Assembly: GCF_004118675.1 (NCBI RefSeq)
Contig: NZ_SDHZ01000002.1
Location: 1,426,001-1,490,000 of the forward strand
Origin: Filimonas effusa
GTDB taxonomy: Bacteria; Bacteroidota; Bacteroidia; Chitinophagales; Chitinophagaceae
Reading direction: 5' to 3'
DNA: 64,000 bases
Position 1 is the stretch's first letter; each line of letters starts with the position of its first letter. A model generated the notes under the pieces. That model ran no database searches. It saw only the letters and a list, made by a program, of their open reading frames with translations, and had not been told where the DNA came from. The position numbers and the translations under genes are program-made. This document shows positions 61,166-64,000 of the stretch, in pieces.

Positions 61166-64000
61166 TTAACCAGCTTTATATTTAGATGGGAGGACGCCAT
61201 ACTCCTCTTTGAAGTAGCGTGCAAAGTTTTTGGGGTCGTTAAACCCTACTTCGTAGGCAACTTCAGCCACGGTAAGCTGTGCTTTTGACAGGAGAAGGGC
61301 TGCTCTTTTCAGGCGCATTATCCTGATGAACTCTATGGGTGTTTTGCCGGTTAGGGAAAGCAGTTTTTTGTAAAGGGCGACCCTGCTGATATGCAGGGAA
61401 CGGCTCAGTTCTTCTACCGAGAAGTTTGTGTTGCCGATATTTTGTTCCACTACGGCCAGGGCCTGTTTCATAAACTGTTCATCGACAGGGGTCACCGCGA
61501 TTTCGGCGGGGTTTATTTCGAGTTTTTTTCGGAATTCGCGGCGGATCTGTTTTCTCTGAGCGAGGAGGTTGCGGAGGCGTGACAGTAGTATTTCGAAGTT
61601 AAAAGGCTTGGTAATGTAGTCGTTAGCGCCGGTCTCGAAGCCTGCCAGTTGTTGTTCTTCGGTTGCCATAGCGGTTAACAACACTACAGGGATATGGCTG
61701 GTACGCGGGTCGTTTCTGACTTTGCGGGCCAGTTCAAGGCCGTTCATGAGGGGCATCATAATATCGGTGACTACGAGGTCGGGGTGTTGTGACTGCACCT
61801 GTTGCCATCCTTCTTTGCCGTTGGCGGCTTCGATGATGGTAAAGTAAACGCCGAGGTTATCTTTCAAGTAAAAGCGAAAGTCTTCGTTGTCTTCGACCAG
61901 GAGGAGTTTGTTTTTCCTGGAGGTTTTTCCTATTAATGGTTCTTCCGGTTCAGGGTTTTCCGATTCGGGATAAAGCAATTCCGGCTGGCCTGTTTCCGGA
62001 GGGTTGGTTTCTGCCTGTTTTGTTCCGGGCGCGTATTCGCGGCTGGTTATGGCGGGCAGGAGCAAGCTGTTATTTTCCGGAGACTTCAGGGCGTTGTTTT
62101 CTATCATCGGCAATGGCAGGGCAATAGTGAAGCAACTGCCTTTGTTCACTTCGCTGGTTACTGTAATGGTACCGTTATGCAATTTTACAAATTCGCGGGT
62201 AATGGCGAGGCCTATGCCGCTGCCCTGGTTAATAACCGCGTCGGCGGTATCGACCTGGAAGAAGCGTTCAAAGATGCGGTCCTGTTCTTCGGGGGCGATG
62301 CCAATGCCGGAGTCGCGAACGGAGATGCGCAAAGTTGTAACAGAGGCAGGTTGAAGACCGGCTGCCACGGGCGCATTACCGGGGCCGGGCATCTCAACAG
62401 GCATGTTTCCCTGAATTACGCCGGAGGAAGAGGGCACCATGGAAGATGTGGCGGCAGCGGTGATGTCAACACTTACCTGGCCCTGCTGCGGTGTGAATTT
62501 GAAGGCGTTGGATAACAGGTTGAAGAGTACCTTTTCGAGTTTATCCTTATCGAAACGGGTAGGGAAGCCGGGTATTTCGGACGAAAAGCTTAGGGTGATG
62601 TCTTTTTTTTCCGCGATATCGGAAAAGGAGGTTACAACTTCTTTTGTGAAGCTGATGATATCGGCTTCAGCGGGGATGAATTTAAATTCCTGGGTTTCGA
62701 GTTTACGGAAATCAAGTAGCTGGTTTACCAGTCCGAGTAAACGTTTTGCGTTGCGGCGGATGAGTTCGAGCTGTTTTTTCTTTTCCCCTTCTGCGGCATT
62801 AATGACTTTGTCGAGGGGGGCGAGTATAAGGCTCAGGGGAGTTCTGAATTCGTGGCTGATATTGGTAAAGAAGCGAATTTTCATCATGTCTATTGCATGG
62901 AGGTGTTGTGCTTCTTTCTGTTGTTGTTCTATTCTGAACTTTAGGCGCGTTCTTGCCACAATTATACGGCGTGCTGCCATGAGGACCAGCAGGATGAACA
63001 ATGCATACAGCAGGAAGGCAATCCATGTATTCCAGAATGCAGGGCTGATGATGATGGTGAGGGCGGTTTCTTTTTCGTTCCATCCGCCGTTGCCATCGGC
63101 TGCCTTTACTTTAAAGCGATAAGTGCCGGCGTCGAGGTTGGTATAGCTGGCCCTGCGCTGGCTGCCGTTTGTTACGACCCATTCTTTATTAAATCCTTCC
63201 AATTTATAGGCATATTCATCTTTGGCGGATTGCGCAAAGCCCAGTTCTGCAAATTCAATGGCGAAGTCTTTTTCTTTATACCTGAGCCTGATAGTATCGG
63301 TAGCGCTGATAGTTTTGGTAAGCAGGACCCTGCCATTGAGCGTATCGCCTGCCTGAACGCTTTTATTGAAGACCAGGAAATCGGTGAGAGCGATTGGGGC
63401 CTGTGACTTAGCAAGCCTCACCTGTGCGGGGTCAAAGATATTGAAGCCTGCGGGGCCTCCGAAAACGAGTTCGCCGGCAGCAGTTTTAAGGGCAGCGTTT
63501 TCATTGAATTCGTGTGCCTGCAGGTTATTAAGTTCATCGAAGTTCCTATGGCGGAACTGGTAGGCGCCGTTTTTATTTTTGTATACGGAGATATTACCGA
63601 TACCTGAAGGAGTACTGATCCAGACCTGCTGCTGGTTATCTTCGAGGATGGTCAATACCACGTTATCGGGCAGGCCATCTTCTTTACGTAGTGTGGCAAT
63701 AAATTTATTGACGGAGGGGTCGAAGATGCTGAGGCCTTCGCGGGTGGCGGCCCAGATGAGGCCACGGCTATCCTGGCGCAGGTCGAGTACGAGATTGTTG
63801 GCCAGAGAAATCGTGTGGCCGGGCTCGTGCTGGTAATGTGTAAAGTTGCCTGTGGTGGTGTTAAGTACGTCGATGCCTTTGGCTGTACCGAACCATAAGT
63901 TCTGTTGTTTATCCTGCAGGATGGCAGCGATGTAGGTATCGGCAAGGCCGTTCTTTTTGCCTGGCGGGAAGTGGATGAAATTGCGGCGGGATGAGTCGAG
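61166..64000 (-). CDS. Hybrid two-component system regulator (HTCS), 5' end outside the window
   Basis: 945 residues visible; the frame is open to the window edge and the true start lies beyond it. Visible order: beta-propeller repeats (Reg_prop; QQNLWFGTAKGIDVLN, SRGLIWAATREGLSIFD, QQQVWISTPSGIGNI), a Y_Y_Y domain (EYAYKLEGFNKEWV, YTNLDAGTYRFKVKAADGNG), one membrane helix (WIAFLLYALFILLVLMAA), HisKA (FFTNISHEFRTPLSLILAPL), HATPase (LFNLLSNAFKFTP, GSGIGLAITREFVKLH), a receiver (LLVEDNEDFRF, DLVVTDIMMPLMNG, ANDYITKPF), and AraC-type HTH (SVEELSRSLHISRVALYKKL, EVAYEVGFNDPKNFARYFKEEYG). It senses a glycan breakdown product in the periplasm and activates the adjacent susCD genes. Confidence 0.96.
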   Translation of the reverse strand, partial: LDSSRRNFIHFPPGKKNGLADTYIAAILQDKQQNLWFGTAKGIDVLNTTTGNFTHYQHEPGHTISLANNLVLDLRQDSRGLIWAATREGLSIFDPSVNKFIATLRKEDGLPDNVVLTILEDNQQQVWISTPSGIGNISVYKNKNGAYQFRHRNFDELNNLQAHEFNENAALKTAAGELVFGGPAGFNIFDPAQVRLAKSQAPIALTDFLVFNKSVQAGDTLNGRVLLTKTISATDTIRLRYKEKDFAIEFAELGFAQSAKDEYAYKLEGFNKEWVVTNGSQRRASYTNLDAGTYRFKVKAADGNGGWNEKETALTIIISPAFWNTWIAFLLYALFILLVLMAARRIIVARTRLKFRIEQQQKEAQHLHAIDMMKIRFFTNISHEFRTPLSLILAPLDKVINAAEGEKKKQLELIRRNAKRLLGLVNQLLDFRKLETQEFKFIPAEADIISFTKEVVTSFSDIAEKKDITLSFSSEIPGFPTRFDKDKLEKVLFNLLSNAFKFTPQQGQVSVDITAAATSSMVPSSSGVIQGNMPVEMPGPGNAPVAAGLQPASVTTLRISVRDSGIGIAPEEQDRIFERFFQVDTADAVINQGSGIGLAITREFVKLHNGTITVTSEVNKGSCFTIALPLPMIENNALKSPENNSLLLPAITSREYAPGTKQAETNPPETGQPELLYPESENPEPEEPLIGKTSRKNKLLLVEDNEDFRFYLKDNLGVYFTIIEAANGKEGWQQVQSQHPDLVVTDIMMPLMNGLELARKVRNDPRTSHIPVVLLTAMATEEQQLAGFETGANDYITKPFNFEILLSRLRNLLAQRKQIRREFRKKLEINPAEIAVTPVDEQFMKQALAVVEQNIGNTNFSVEELSRSLHISRVALYKKLLSLTGKTPIEFIRIMRLKRAALLLSKAQLTVAEVAYEVGFNDPKNFARYFKEEYGVLPSKYKAG

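Overview
The window looks like a chromosomal segment of a Bacteroidota member, most likely family Chitinophagaceae. Supporting signs are SusC/SusD pairs, a hybrid two-component sensor, a T9SS type-B sorting domain, a clade II (Sec-type) NosZ, promoters with a TAnnTTTG -7 box, and lipoproteins and small proteins typical of that group. Nothing points to a plasmid or an intact prophage.

Layout. 1-4 kb: the end of a type II-C CRISPR-Cas locus (cas1 tail, cas2, about 45 repeat units of 47 bp). 4-6 kb: small hypothetical genes, including an Imm11-like protein. 6-12.3 kb: a TolC / RND pump / membrane-fusion-protein operon. 12.4-21.7 kb: a second defence stretch with DarT-DarG, a barrel protein, an AT-rich McrB/McrC-like pair, and an XRE regulator beside a perfect 24-bp palindrome. 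It also holds a strongly folded non-coding segment, an NTase-HEPN protein, and a small element made of 11-bp repeats inside a 14-bp inverted repeat. 22-31.7 kb: a nitrous-oxide/nitrosative cluster (heme-copper-oxidase-like protein, CopD-like protein, group III truncated haemoglobin, nosYFDLZ and a cytochrome c). 31.8-38 kb: a decayed T9SS protein tail, a TlpA-like protein, a 1.2-kb island in tRNA-Asn carrying a RhuM-Fic gene, and two paralogous barrels. 38.2-46.8 kb: xylose use (symporter, xylA, xylB, GH3, LacI regulator). 47-52.7 kb: SNF2 helicase, YccF, TPP-riboswitch-controlled PnuC-type transporter, and a histidine kinase/receiver pair. 52.9-64 kb: a polysaccharide utilisation locus (GH2, lipoprotein, SusD, SusC, HTCS) cut by the window end.

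How genes work together. The cytochrome c-nosZ promoter and the heme-copper-oxidase-like promoter, 9 kb apart, each carry a TnATGA-N6-TCATAA palindrome (n = T or C) centred exactly 33 bp from the centre of a -7-like box. One Crp/Fnr-family activator probably co-regulates them. The LacI gene and the divergent GH3 gene share CG-centred operator-like sites. The HTCS, SusC and SusD genes lie in line on one strand, as in inducible glycan loci.

The least explained objects are the multi-helix RNA-like segment at 20069-20219 between the XRE gene and the NTase-HEPN gene, the 108-bp repeat element at 21602-21709, and the integrase-free tRNA island at 35136-36347. All identifications are from reading the sequence; no database search was run.
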